Of a stretch of 64,000 bases of DNA, positions 1 to 9,100 are shown piece by piece (position 1 is the stretch's first letter; every line of letters starts with the position of its first letter). The translations under genes and the position numbers were made by a program. This DNA comes from Pseudoflavitalea rhizosphaerae (GTDB lineage Bacteria > Bacteroidota > Bacteroidia > Chitinophagales > Chitinophagaceae). The notes beneath the pieces were generated by a model. That model saw nothing but the letters and a program-made list of their open reading frames with translations, made no database searches and was not told the DNA's origin. The stretch lies in contig NZ_RCSU01000006.1 in NCBI RefSeq assembly GCF_003991355.1, positions 310,001-374,000 on the forward strand. Reading direction: 5' to 3'.

Positions 1-269
1 AGGAAGGGCCGCTGCCCATGGGCTATAACCAGTTCACCAATTACCAGTATGCCAACAGGGATTTCTTCATCAACTGCGTGGAATACCTGGTGAACCCAAG
101 TGGTATCCTGGATACACGCGCCAAGAACTACACCCTGCGACTGCTGGACCCCGCCGCAGTGGAAGAGAACAAAACCACCTGGCAGCTGATCAATATTGCC
201 GGACCGGTAGCCCTCATTCTGCTCTTCGGTATGATCTACCAGGCTCTTCGCAATAAGAAATACCAATAA
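1..269 (+). CDS. gldG: GldG C-terminus, gliding-motility ABC transporter auxiliary protein (partial, 5' end outside window)
   Basis: Only the last 88 codons are present; the reading frame enters the window open at base 3. The sequence NQFTNYQYANRDFFINCVEY followed by a single C-terminal membrane helix (about IINIAGPVALILLFGMIY) and a short basic tail RNKKYQ is typical of the end of GldG, the periplasmic/membrane partner of the GldA-GldF ABC transporter. In Flavobacterium johnsoniae that transporter is linked to gliding. The match rests on a short C-terminus, so GldG is a recognition by pattern, not a full-length check. Confidence 0.8.
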   Translation, partial: EGPLPMGYNQFTNYQYANRDFFINCVEYLVNPSGILDTRAKNYTLRLLDPAAVEENKTTWQLINIAGPVALILLFGMIYQALRNKKYQ

Positions 270-310
270 AAGCCCGCCGGCATACAAAGGCCATGTATCA
301 GTCAAGGCCT

Positions 311-318
311 TATCTTTG
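311..318 (+). promoter_or_regulatory. Bacteroidota -7 promoter box for terC
   Basis: TATCTTTG matches the TAnnTTTG -7 consensus of the Bacteroidota primary sigma factor and sits 18 nt before the ATG at 337. A TTG inside this box could be read as an in-frame start, but the promoter match argues for the ATG at 337. Confidence 0.6.
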
Positions 319-336
319 CAACCATTAAATTATGTC

Positions 337-1311
337 ATGACCACGGACCAGCTCACTTATCTAGTTTTTGGAATCGTAATTGTTGTAGCACTGGCTTTCG
401 ATCTCGGATTACTGAGTAAGAAGAATACGCATATCAGCCTCCGTAAAGCCCTGATACAAACAATTTTCTGGGTAAGCCTCGCCCTGGGTTTTTTCGGGTT
501 CATGTGGTATGAGGAAGGGAAAGTGTTGGCGCTTGAATACCTCAGTGCTTACCTGATGGAATGGAGCCTCAGTATCGATAATATTTTCGTGTTCATTCTC
601 ATCTTCAACTTCTTTGCTGTTAAAGATAAATTCATTGCCCGTGTTTTGTTGATCGGTATTATGATGGCCATTCTTTTCCGCGTGGCATTCATTACTGTAG
701 GGATTGAACTGGTGCAGAGATTCAGTTGGATCCTGTATGTTTTCGGAGGCATCCTGGTGTATACCGGTATCAGTCTGTTCTCTGCCAAACACGATGAAGA
801 CCCCAACCTGGAAGAGAACCGTGTGTACAAGCTCATCAAGCGTGGTCTGCCTATCACCCCACTGGATGGAGATGGGAAATGGTCAATGCGGATTGAAGGA
901 AAAAAATATTATACCAGTCTCTCTGTGGTAGTGATCATGCTGGCCACCACCGATATCATTTTTGCAGTGGATTCAATTCCTGCCGTGTTCGCCATTTCGC
1001 AGAACCATCTGGTGATCTATACGTCCAATATTTTTGCAGTGCTTGGTCTGAGATCTTTATTCTTCCTTCTGAAAGGAGCCAGCAGTAAGTTCTCCCATCT
1101 GCAACAGGGTATCGCATTCGTACTTATTTTCATCGGCCTCAAAATGCTGGTGACATTCTTCGATATTCATGTTCCTATCGCCATCTCATTGCTCGTGATC
1201 GTAATGAGTGTAAGCCTCAGTATCGTTTACTCCATTTCTGTAGCAAGGAGGAATTTGGCAAAAGAGGAAAAATCCCCTGAAGTGAACACACCAGATAAGG
1301 ACCTTCACTGA
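337..1311 (+). CDS. TerC family integral membrane protein (Alx/MnxT-like, probable Mn2+ exporter)
   Basis: A 324-residue protein with about eight to nine hydrophobic helices. Family hallmarks visible are SLSIDNIFVFILIF in the first half and TTDIIFAVDSIPAVFAISQ in the second half; the acidic residues in these helices are the conserved membrane-embedded positions of TerC proteins. Members such as E. coli Alx export manganese; older work names the family after tellurite resistance. The ATG at 337 is preferred because an in-frame TTG at 316 lies inside the promoter box. The stop overlaps the next ATG by one base (TGATG), so murF-alr is translationally coupled. Confidence 0.85.
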   Translation: MTTDQLTYLVFGIVIVVALAFDLGLLSKKNTHISLRKALIQTIFWVSLALGFFGFMWYEEGKVLALEYLSAYLMEWSLSIDNIFVFILIFNFFAVKDKFIARVLLIGIMMAILFRVAFITVGIELVQRFSWILYVFGGILVYTGISLFSAKHDEDPNLEENRVYKLIKRGLPITPLDGDGKWSMRIEGKKYYTSLSVVVIMLATTDIIFAVDSIPAVFAISQNHLVIYTSNIFAVLGLRSLFFLLKGASSKFSHLQQGIAFVLIFIGLKMLVTFFDIHVPIAISLLVIVMSVSLSIVYSISVARRNLAKEEKSPEVNTPDKDLH

Positions 1312-3791
1312 TGCAATACTTTATTGAATATATCGCTTCGGTCATTCAGGGTACTGTGATACAGGAACGCAGGAATGGCCGGATCGAGCAATTATTGACA
1401 GACAGCCGGCGGCTGATCTTCCCAAAAACATCCCTGTTCTTTGCCCTCAAAGGACCGAGAAGGGATGGACAAACTTTCATCGATTATCTCTATCATAAGG
1501 GCGTACGGAATTTTGTAGTGAGTGAACAACCTGATCTTGCCCTATATCCCGAAGCCAATTTTATAAAGGTGCCGGATGTATTGCAGGCATTGCAATTGCT
1601 GGCAGCTTATCATCGCAGTTGCTTCACCATTCCTGTGATTGGTATCACAGGAAGTAATGGAAAAACCATTGTGAAGGAATGGCTCAACCAGGTCCTGGAC
1701 CAGCAGTTCGCTATCATCCGCAGCCCCAAGAGTTACAATTCACAGATCGGTGTGCCATTGAGCGTATGGCCGATGAATGAATCCCATGAGCTCGCCATCT
1801 TTGAAGCAGGCATTTCGAAACGGGGAGAGATGGAAAAACTGGAAGCCATCATCAGGCCAACCATTGGTATCCTCACTAATATCGGCGAAGCGCATAGCGA
1901 AGGATTTTCTTCCATGAAAGAAAAACTGGAAGAAAAACTTCGACTGTTCCATACCGTGAATACACTGGTCTACCGTAATGACCAGGACCTGGTGGAGGAA
2001 ACGGTTCAGCAAATGGCGCAGTCGCGCGGTATTCAGCTGTTTGCCTGGGGAGGGAAGAAAGATGGGGCCGTTCAGATCACCGGCATCGAAAAATCCGGTC
2101 ACAATACCATCGTCACCGCATCCTATGAAGGCGATGCACATGAAATAGTGGTCCCTTTCACCGATGATGCCAGTATAGAAAATGCCATGCATTGCTGGTG
2201 TACAGCGCTGCTGATGAAGCAGAACATGCAAAAAGTACAACAGCATTTGCTATTGCTCACCCGGGTGGCTATGCGACTGGAAATGAAAACAGGCATCAAC
2301 AACTGTACTGTGATCAACGATAGCTACAGCGCGGACCTCAGCTCATTTACCATTGCACTGGATTTTTTATCGCAGCAGGCGCAACATGATCGCCGCACTG
2401 TGGTCCTCACAGATATCCCCGAATCAGGCAGGAACGAGAAAGAACTTTATATTGAAGTGGCCAATGCCATGCAACAAAGAAAAGTGAACAGGCTGATCGG
2501 GATCGGGGAAACCATCCATCATCATGTTGCCGCATTTGAATCAGCCGGCATTGCCGAACTACTCTTCTTTCCAACAGTGGATGCTTTCAAGAAGGACTTC
2601 CATCATATTCCATTCCGCGATGAGACCATCCTGCTGAAGGGTGCGCGCGTATTTGAACTGGAAGAGATTGACCGGTTGCTGGAACAGAAAGTACATCAAA
2701 CAGTTCTTGAGATCGATCTCAATGCTGTGACGCATAATCTGAAACAATACCAGCAATTGCTTCGTCCGGAAACAAAGCTGATGGCCATGGTGAAAGCATT
2801 TGCCTATGGCAGCGGGAGTTTTGAAGTGGCGAATGTTTTGCAATACCATAAGATCGATTACCTGGCCGTGGCCTATGCAGATGAAGGAGTGGAACTGCGC
2901 AAAGGTGGGATCAACCTGCCGGTGATGGTGATGAATGTAGACCCTACTACTTTTGATGTGCTGGTGCAGTATAATCTCGAGCCTGATATCTATGCACCAG
3001 AATTGCTGCACGCTTTTGAAGCTTATCTCAAAAGAGAAGGGATCCAGCAATTTCCTGTACATATAGAACTGGAGACCGGGATGAACAGGCTGGGCTTTTC
3101 TGAATCCCAGTTGCCCGTGCTGTTGGAATCGCTGCGCAGTAAGTTGCTCAAAGTACAGAGCGTATTCAGTCATTTGGCCGCCAGTGAAGACTCTCAACAG
3201 GATGCCTATACGAAGCAACAGGCAGAGCGGTTCCACGGGATGGTGAGCAAATTGCAGCAGATACTGGGTTATCCGTTTATCAAACATATCTCCAATACGG
3301 CCGGCATCAGCAGGCATCCGGAATTACAGATGGATATGGTGCGTCTTGGCATCGGGATGTATGGGATCGATAGTGGCAATACACATTTGCTGCAACTGCA
3401 GGAGGTGAGTACGCTCAAGAGTACCATCGCCCAGATCAAACATTTGGAAGAAGGGGAAACCGTCAGTTACGGCCGGAAAGGGGTGGTTACCCGCAAAACC
3501 ACTATTGCCACGGTACGGATCGGGTATGCAGACGGATACCCGCGCAGCCTTAGCACCGGCCTGGGCAAAATGTGGGTTAACGGACATCTGGCTCCTGTTA
3601 TCGGTATCGTGTGCATGGACATGACCATGATCGACATCACCGATGTGCCGCATGTGAAAGTGGGGGACGAAGTAGTGATCTTCGGTAAGCAATTGCCTGT
3701 TGAACAAGTGGCGCACTGGGCCCAGACCATTCCTTACCAGATGCTGACCGGAATATCCCAAAGAGTGAAACGGGTTTACTTCCAGGATTGA
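1311..3791 (+). CDS. bifunctional UDP-MurNAc-tripeptide:D-Ala-D-Ala ligase / alanine racemase (MurF-Alr fusion)
   Basis: 826 residues. The N-terminal half (about 1-460) is a Mur ligase with P-loop GSNGKT at residues 114-119, giving GSNGKTIVKEW rather than the GKTTTK seen in the free MurF at 59290-60564. The C-terminal half (about 465-826) is a fold-type III alanine racemase: PLP lysine K495 in AMVKAFAYGSG, catalytic tyrosine Y739 in RIGYADGYPR, and the TGMNRLGF motif. It makes D-alanine and, if the ligase half is active, joins D-Ala-D-Ala to the muropeptide precursor in the cytoplasm. This fusion is widespread in Bacteroidota next to a normal MurF, so the ligase half may be specialised or weak. 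The gene overlaps terC by one base. Confidence 0.92.
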   Translation: MQYFIEYIASVIQGTVIQERRNGRIEQLLTDSRRLIFPKTSLFFALKGPRRDGQTFIDYLYHKGVRNFVVSEQPDLALYPEANFIKVPDVLQALQLLAAYHRSCFTIPVIGITGSNGKTIVKEWLNQVLDQQFAIIRSPKSYNSQIGVPLSVWPMNESHELAIFEAGISKRGEMEKLEAIIRPTIGILTNIGEAHSEGFSSMKEKLEEKLRLFHTVNTLVYRNDQDLVEETVQQMAQSRGIQLFAWGGKKDGAVQITGIEKSGHNTIVTASYEGDAHEIVVPFTDDASIENAMHCWCTALLMKQNMQKVQQHLLLLTRVAMRLEMKTGINNCTVINDSYSADLSSFTIALDFLSQQAQHDRRTVVLTDIPESGRNEKELYIEVANAMQQRKVNRLIGIGETIHHHVAAFESAGIAELLFFPTVDAFKKDFHHIPFRDETILLKGARVFELEEIDRLLEQKVHQTVLEIDLNAVTHNLKQYQQLLRPETKLMAMVKAFAYGSGSFEVANVLQYHKIDYLAVAYADEGVELRKGGINLPVMVMNVDPTTFDVLVQYNLEPDIYAPELLHAFEAYLKREGIQQFPVHIELETGMNRLGFSESQLPVLLESLRSKLLKVQSVFSHLAASEDSQQDAYTKQQAERFHGMVSKLQQILGYPFIKHISNTAGISRHPELQMDMVRLGIGMYGIDSGNTHLLQLQEVSTLKSTIAQIKHLEEGETVSYGRKGVVTRKTTIATVRIGYADGYPRSLSTGLGKMWVNGHLAPVIGIVCMDMTMIDITDVPHVKVGDEVVIFGKQLPVEQVAHWAQTIPYQMLTGISQRVKRVYFQD

Positions 3792-3886
3792 TCAAGCAGG
3801 AGGCCATTGCCTTTTAACAAAACTTTTTCTCCTTAATTCGACAGTCAGGATATGCTATTGCACTGGGAACTCCGACTGATAACTAT

Positions 3887-3894
3887 TATCTTTG
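3887..3894 (+). promoter_or_regulatory. -7 promoter box for lspA
   Basis: TATCTTTG matches TAnnTTTG, 22 nt before the GTG start at 3917. No clear -33 TTG at the usual spacing is visible. Confidence 0.55.
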
Positions 3895-3916
3895 ATTTCC
3901 TAAAAAATCTAGTACA

Positions 3917-4597
3917 GTGAAGATCAGAACTGTAGTCCTAACGATCCTTGCGATCATATTTATAGACCAGGCTTTAAAGATTTGGGTGAAAACCAGCATG
4001 ACCTATGGTTGGAACGGGCAGATCTATTTGCTGGGAAATTGGTTCCGCTTATTCTTTATCGAGAATGAAGGCATGGCATGGGGCTGGAAATTTGGTGGCG
4101 AGTTTGGAAAAATTGCCCTGACGCTTTTCAGGCTGGTGGCTGTGATCTTCGGTGTATTCTATATCAGGAATATCGTACGCAGAAAATACCATCGCGGTTT
4201 TATCATTTGTGTTGCCATGATCTTTGCGGGCGCCCTCGGCAACCTCATCGACTCCATGTTCTACGGTATGATCTTCTCAGCCAGTGCCGATGGTCTTCCC
4301 AATGCAGTGCTCTTCCCACCGGGTGGCGGATACGCCAGCTTCCTGCATGGTAAAGTGGTAGACATGTTATATGTTCCCATCATCGAAAACAAAACGATGC
4401 CTTCCTGGGTTCCGTTCTGGGGTGGTGAAACATTCACCTTCTTTTCTCCCATTTTCAATATCGCCGATGCCAGTATTTCTGTTGGCGTTATTGTGATCCT
4501 GCTCTTCCAGCGCAGGTTCTTCAAAAAGGATTCCGAATCAGAACAATCAACACTGCTCGATCCGGTAAAACCAAATGACACCGTTCAGATCTCTTAA
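3917..4597 (+). CDS. lspA: lipoprotein signal peptidase (signal peptidase II)
   Basis: 226 residues with four hydrophobic helices. The aspartyl-protease dyad is D112 in GALGNLIDS and D184 in FNIADASIS; NEGMAWG is the usual conserved N-terminal loop. It cleaves signal peptides ahead of the lipidated cysteine of prolipoproteins in the inner membrane. The loop between helices 3 and 4 (about 120-175) is longer than in E. coli LspA, as in other Bacteroidota. The start is GTG at 3917, placed 22 nt after a good -7 box; no in-frame ATG is better placed. A terminator follows. Confidence 0.93.
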   Translation: MKIRTVVLTILAIIFIDQALKIWVKTSMTYGWNGQIYLLGNWFRLFFIENEGMAWGWKFGGEFGKIALTLFRLVAVIFGVFYIRNIVRRKYHRGFIICVAMIFAGALGNLIDSMFYGMIFSASADGLPNAVLFPPGGGYASFLHGKVVDMLYVPIIENKTMPSWVPFWGGETFTFFSPIFNIADASISVGVIVILLFQRRFFKKDSESEQSTLLDPVKPNDTVQIS

Positions 4598-4623
4598 ATA
4601 GTAGTACAATATCGATAGAAAAA

Positions 4624-4665
4624 GGGTGATCTGCATTTCGCGGACCACCCTATTTTCCTTTTTTG
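4624..4665 (+). terminator. intrinsic terminator after lspA
   Basis: Eleven-base stem GGGTGATCTGC / GCGGACCACCC (one mismatch, one GU) with loop ATTTC, followed by a T-rich tract TATTTTCCTTTTTT. It separates lspA from the convergent T9SS cargo gene. Confidence 0.75.
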
Positions 4666-4700
4666 TTATTTGTAAAACTGAGACTGCGTAGTATTAACGA

Positions 4701-6995
4701 TCAATGTCCCGGATTTGTTTTAAGGACTTGCTTTGTTATTATTTTTTCCCCGATCTGAATGCGTAACACATATACTCCACTGCTGAGATGGTCCAGGTTA
4801 CGGAGGAAGACCTCATTCATTCCCTGTACGATATTCTGTTGTGATTGCTTCACTGTTCTACCGTAAAGGTCCATCAGTTGCATATTGGCCTTACCTCTTT
4901 CAGGGCTTACGATATCGAAACTGATCTGGCTGGCAAACGGATTCACCAGGTTGCGGATGGAAAATTCCAGTTTGCTGCTGAGCTGGATGATCTTACTGTA
5001 TTTGTGGGTTTCACCTTCCACCATCCGGATCCTGTAATAAGCCTGACCGCTTACAGGTTTTGGGTCCGTGAAATTGTAAGTGAATTTCGTGTCGGGAGAA
5101 ATGCCTGCTACTGAAACTATTTTGGTGAAGCTGGCGCCATCGTTACTTCGTTCCACTTCATAGATGGTGCCAGGTGTTTCATTATCTGTAACCCATTTCA
5201 GGTATCCATTTCCGTTATTGAGCTGACCGGTGAAGCTCAGCAGTTTAGTGGGAAGGATAACGCAATCGTCCACATTAAGCTGGATAGTGGTGAAATTGAG
5301 GAATGAACAATCGGGCTCCAGGAGGTTGCCTGGCGTGGAAGCCACACGGAAACGGTAAATATGCCCATTGGTGGCGGGATTGCTGATGAATGTGGGGTAG
5401 AATGCTTCGTATTCGTACTGACCACTACCATTGTCTGTAGCAGGAGTATGTCCGGTTACACCTGTATTCTGCCAGGTAGCTCCGTTATCTGTACTGCGTT
5501 CCCACATCCATTCCGTATAGTTATCGAAGAAAGATCTTACCAGCGCTGAGATGCGCACGTTATCGCCCACACAAACAGAAGTTGTGGCTGAAGGCAGCAT
5601 GGTTAGATTGGGGTTACAGGTTACGAGCGCAATATCATCGATGGCCCAGTCGTTACCACCACCGCCGGAAGCGTTGTTGCGGATGGAGATCACAATATCT
5701 TCCTGAGTAGGCCCTGTTTTGAACATGAAGCCTTTTTTCACCCAGCCTACAGTATCTACCATACCGGATGAATACCTGTCGAGGTCATCGATAGCGAATG
5801 TGAGATTGGGCAGTACACCTGGTTTCCAGGTTTGTGTGCCGGTGGAATCGATGCCGCAATTGGTACACACGTTCCGTACCCAGAGCGAAAATTCGTAGGA
5901 TGTATTGGGGCAAAGTCCGGTTATGGATTGACGATAGGCTTCACCCGTTGCATAGTCTGAGTTCACCACCAGCATGTAGCCACCCTCAGCATTTGCTGCA
6001 GTGGGGTCATTACCGGCCGGGGTTGTGCTGCCGGTATGGTCGCCGATGATATCCCAGTGGCCGCCGAACATGCGGTTGCCGCAGGCATAGATATTTGGTG
6101 GATTGAGGCTTCCGCAATTGGGTTTTTTCATAGCATTTCTGAAAGTGCTCTGCCGCGGGCTGAGGTTGTTAACGATGGTATAATAACCGTCGTTGGTTTC
6201 TGTGGAAGGGCTGAGTGGTCTCCTGGTATAACCCGGAACCGGCAGGTCGGAGCCCAGCAGGGGTCTGTTTTGTGTGGCGCCCGATCCGAAAGTTCCACCA
6301 AATTCCGCCGCGAAGTTCTTACCTGCTGCATCCGCGCAGATGGGTGTATTGGGGGAGATAAGGATGCGGTACCTGATTGCGCGCACTACAGAATCCTGGA
6401 AAAAAGTTGAAGAACTGCTGTTCCTTTTGTAGCGGAGTTCGCCGGCTCCCAGTGTGATGATATCCCCCACACTACCGGTGACCCTTACCCTGAATGCTGT
6501 GGTGATCAGCGTTCCTCCTGCAACGATCGGGCGATGTGTGCCCGGCTTAACATTACCACCACCTGCTACTGCATTGGTAACTGCTGTGCCCACAATGGCG
6601 GCGCCTGCTCCGATATTGATCCTTAGATTAAATTCTCCAATAGAGGGAGTGGCTTTGTAAGTTGCCTGATCATCACTTGCACTGATGGAATATTTTTTTA
6701 CCAGTAAGCCTTCATTGGTGATCAAATAAACACTATCTCCCACTAAGGTGGTATTGCTGGGGATATTGTCCATGTACCGGACAAAATAGATATTGCCGCT
6801 GTTATAGCCACCAGGGAAATAATAGTTGGTGCGAATTTCGAGCGTGTCGCCAGCCTCTACTGTCCCGCCAGCGGTTCGTTTGGAAAGGTTTACATAACTG
6901 TTTCCGTAACGGATCGTCTGTCCGTTACCGTTAGTCATACCAAGAATGGCATAACAAAACATCATAAGGGTTACCCGGAGTAAATGCTTTTTCAT
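4701..6995 (-). CDS. T9SS type A sorting domain-containing secreted protein
   Basis: 764 residues from the ATG at 6995, which is followed by a Sec signal peptide (MKKHLLRVTLMMFCYAILGM). The middle holds a discoidin/carbohydrate-binding-like segment (VNSDYATGEAYRQSITGLCP, then NDWAIDDIALVTC) as in many Bacteroidota surface proteins. The region around LLSFTGQLNNGNGYLKWVTD is the standard linker before the C-terminal type A sorting domain, which ends SSGVYVLRIQIGEKIITKQVL. The protein is therefore exported by Sec, sorted by the type IX system and probably surface-attached or secreted. No catalytic domain is recognised. An upstream extension to 7085 is possible but lacks a signal-peptide start. 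Confidence 0.85.
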   Translation of the reverse strand: MKKHLLRVTLMMFCYAILGMTNGNGQTIRYGNSYVNLSKRTAGGTVEAGDTLEIRTNYYFPGGYNSGNIYFVRYMDNIPSNTTLVGDSVYLITNEGLLVKKYSISASDDQATYKATPSIGEFNLRINIGAGAAIVGTAVTNAVAGGGNVKPGTHRPIVAGGTLITTAFRVRVTGSVGDIITLGAGELRYKRNSSSSTFFQDSVVRAIRYRILISPNTPICADAAGKNFAAEFGGTFGSGATQNRPLLGSDLPVPGYTRRPLSPSTETNDGYYTIVNNLSPRQSTFRNAMKKPNCGSLNPPNIYACGNRMFGGHWDIIGDHTGSTTPAGNDPTAANAEGGYMLVVNSDYATGEAYRQSITGLCPNTSYEFSLWVRNVCTNCGIDSTGTQTWKPGVLPNLTFAIDDLDRYSSGMVDTVGWVKKGFMFKTGPTQEDIVISIRNNASGGGGNDWAIDDIALVTCNPNLTMLPSATTSVCVGDNVRISALVRSFFDNYTEWMWERSTDNGATWQNTGVTGHTPATDNGSGQYEYEAFYPTFISNPATNGHIYRFRVASTPGNLLEPDCSFLNFTTIQLNVDDCVILPTKLLSFTGQLNNGNGYLKWVTDNETPGTIYEVERSNDGASFTKIVSVAGISPDTKFTYNFTDPKPVSGQAYYRIRMVEGETHKYSKIIQLSSKLEFSIRNLVNPFASQISFDIVSPERGKANMQLMDLYGRTVKQSQQNIVQGMNEVFLRNLDHLSSGVYVLRIQIGEKIITKQVLKTNPGH

Positions 6996-7635
6996 CGGTT
7001 TGGAGTCTGGGGTAATAATGATGCGATTCAATACCAGCCTGCACTTGATCGGTGTAAACCTATCAAAAAATTGGTTTGAACACAATCGTATATTTACGAA
7101 AAACGTGTATTTGGGTACACTATTGCTTAAGTGAAGGGGATTTGTACTTCAGGGTTAGCATTTATCAAATCATGTCATCACAGAAAGGGTTATTCTCCAG
7201 TAGCTGTAGCCGGGCCCGGGATATGAAAAATACGGCTGTTGAAATGAACCGGCGCAGGAGGATAATTATTGCGCTGTGGATAGGAGAGATAAGGGGATGG
7301 GAATTCTATTTAGCTGCATCGCTTACATTTCAAAGGCCGTTTTTTCATACCCCTCGCCGGCAAAAAAGGTCAGGGAGCTGGCAGTCGCTCGCCTCTGGCG
7401 AGTGACTTGTATTTGTTCGCCTCCGGCGAACACAGCGTCGCCAGAGGCGACTGAATAAAGCTCACTCGCCGGGAGGCGAGCGAGTGGGCTCCCCGACATT
7501 CTAAGATGGTAGCTTTTTAGTCAGCCTCATCTTTCCCTGCCACAGTTGAAAAAAGATTCTCCAGCAGTGGTGTAATTCGTAAGCCGGAATAATCATATCC
7601 CGTTGCGAGAAAAGATATCCCGTTGCGACAAAAAA
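6996..7635. other. 640-bp intergenic region with repeat copy A; no gene seen
   Basis: Between the starts and ends of two minus-strand genes. It carries the upstream region of the T9SS cargo gene, hairpin repeat copy A (7373-7493) and, just after the fumC stop, two direct copies of ATATCCCGTTGCGA (7595-7608 and 7615-7628, period 20). Open frames here are Arg/Ser-rich or read through the repeat, have no homologous look and are not called. Confidence 0.7.
7373..7493. repeat. four-hairpin intergenic repeat, copy A
   Basis: About 121 bp. Outer inverted repeat GGGAGC / GCTCCC encloses four small hairpins: CTCGCC-TCT-GGCGAG, TTCGCC-TCC-GGCGAA, GTCGCC-AGA-GGCGAC and CTCGCC-GGGA-GGCGAG. The first two and last two are also mutually complementary, so the whole element can fold as one long stem. 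Same family as the copies at 13816, 42091 and 58343. It lies 142 bp downstream of the fumC stop (fumC reads leftwards). Confidence 0.9.
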
Positions 7636-9036
7636 CTAGGAAAGCTTTCCTACCATGTTGCCCGGAATAACCCACTGATCAAATTCTTCAGGAGTTACAT
7701 ATCCCAGACGCACTGCTTCTTCTTTCAAAGTAGTGCCATTCTTATGCGCTGTCTGCGCGATCTCTGCCGCTTTGTAGTAACCGATCTTTGTATTGAGAGC
7801 GGTTACGAGCATCAGTGAATTGTCTACGTGCTTTTTGATGTTTGCTTCAATAGGCTCGATACCTACAGCGCATTTATCATTGAAGCTCACGCAGCCTTCA
7901 CCAATGAGGCGGGCGCTGTGCAGGAAGTTATAGATCATAACGGGCTTGAACACGTTGAGTTCAAAGTGTCCGGTAGCGCCGCCGATGCCGATGGCAACAT
8001 CATTACCCATTACCTGTGCAGCGATCATAGTGAGGGCTTCACATTGAGTTGGGTTCACTTTGCCTGGCATGATGGAAGAACCGGGCTCGTTATCGGGGAT
8101 GAAGAGCTCACCGATACCTGCGCGTGGACCAGAGCTCAGCATGCGGATATCGTTGGCGATCTTCATGAGGCTGACGGCAACAGTCTTGAGAGCGCCATGC
8201 GCTTCCACGATGGCGTCGTGAGCGGCAAGGGCTTCAAATTTATTACGGGCAGTAATGAAGGGAAGACCGGTGAGTTGAGCGATATGTTTCGCAACATTCT
8301 CGGAATAATGGGGCGGTGTGTTGATGCCTGTACCAACAGCGGTGCCGCCTAGTGCGAGCTCGCTGAGATGGCTCAGGGTATTCTTGATGGCGCGGATGCC
8401 ATGGTCCAGCTGGGCTACGTAGCCACTGAATTCCTGTCCAACTGTGAGTGGCGTGGCGTCCATGAAGTGGGTTCGGCCGATCTTCACCACTTCCATGTAT
8501 TTGGCGCTTTTTTCAGCGAGTGTGTTGCGGAGTTTTTCGATACCAGGGATAGTCACTTCCAGCAGCATTTTATAGGCAGCGATATGCATGGCTGTAGGGA
8601 AAGTATCGTTGGATGATTGTGATTTGTTCACGTCATCGTTAGGCGCCAGGAATTTTTCCTTATCGGTGAGCTTACCACCTTTGATCACGTGGCCGCGATA
8701 AGCAACCACTTCGTTCACATTCATATTGGATTGGGTGCCGGATCCTGTTTGCCAAACTACGAGCGGGAAGGAATCGTCCAGTTTGCCGGCGAGGATCTCG
8801 TCACAAACCTGTCCGATCAGATCAGATTTTTCCTGGGGCAATACACCAGCTTCGAAGTTGGTGATGGCAGCGGCTTTTTTCAGATACGCAAATGCCCGGA
8901 TGATCTCTTTCGGCATCCTGTTGATGTCCTGCGCAATTTTAAAATTGTCAATACTGCGTTGGGTTTGGGCGCCAAAGTAAGCATCGATAGGCACTTTCAC
9001 TTCGCCCATGGTATCTTTTTCAATCCGGTATTCCAT
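7636..9036 (-). CDS. fumC: class II fumarate hydratase
   Basis: 466 residues, the usual length. The superfamily signature [11 protein letters not shown] is at 319-329, carrying the flexible SS-loop serine, and [10 protein letters not shown] at 188-197 carries the active-site histidine region (H190). [14 protein letters not shown] at 97-110 is the first conserved block. It hydrates fumarate to L-malate in the TCA cycle, cytoplasmic and without Fe-S. A -7 box lies 20 nt upstream of the start, so it is its own transcription unit. Confidence 0.97.
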   Translation of the reverse strand: MEYRIEKDTMGEVKVPIDAYFGAQTQRSIDNFKIAQDINRMPKEIIRAFAYLKKAAAITNFEAGVLPQEKSDLIGQVCDEILAGKLDDSFPLVVWQTGSGTQSNMNVNEVVAYRGHVIKGGKLTDKEKFLAPNDDVNKSQSSNDTFPTAMHIAAYKMLLEVTIPGIEKLRNTLAEKSAKYMEVVKIGRTHFMDATPLTVGQEFSGYVAQLDHGIRAIKNTLSHLSELALGGTAVGTGINTPPHYSENVAKHIAQLTGLPFITARNKFEALAAHDAIVEAHGALKTVAVSLMKIANDIRMLSSGPRAGIGELFIPDNEPGSSIMPGKVNPTQCEALTMIAAQVMGNDVAIGIGGATGHFELNVFKPVMIYNFLHSARLIGEGCVSFNDKCAVGIEPIEANIKKHVDNSLMLVTALNTKIGYYKAAEIAQTAHKNGTTLKEEAVRLGYVTPEEFDQWVIPGNMVGKLS

Positions 9037-9055
9037 ATTGCTAAAAATTTGGCAG

Positions 9056-9063
9056 CAAAGGTA
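9056..9063 (-). promoter_or_regulatory. -7 promoter box for fumC
   Basis: Reverse strand reads TACCTTTG (TAnnTTTG), 19 nt before the fumC ATG at 9036. Confidence 0.55.
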
Positions 9064-9100
9064 GGGAAATACGCGGCTGGTGCAGCTATTTCATGGGATT

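Noticed and set aside
2559-3317. 252-codon minus-strand frame within murF-alr
   Set aside because: Antisense to a clear alanine racemase with intact motifs.
7076-7405. 109-codon plus-strand frame in the 6996-7635 gap
   Set aside because: Low-complexity Arg/Ser-rich product that runs into repeat A; no recognisable family or promoter.
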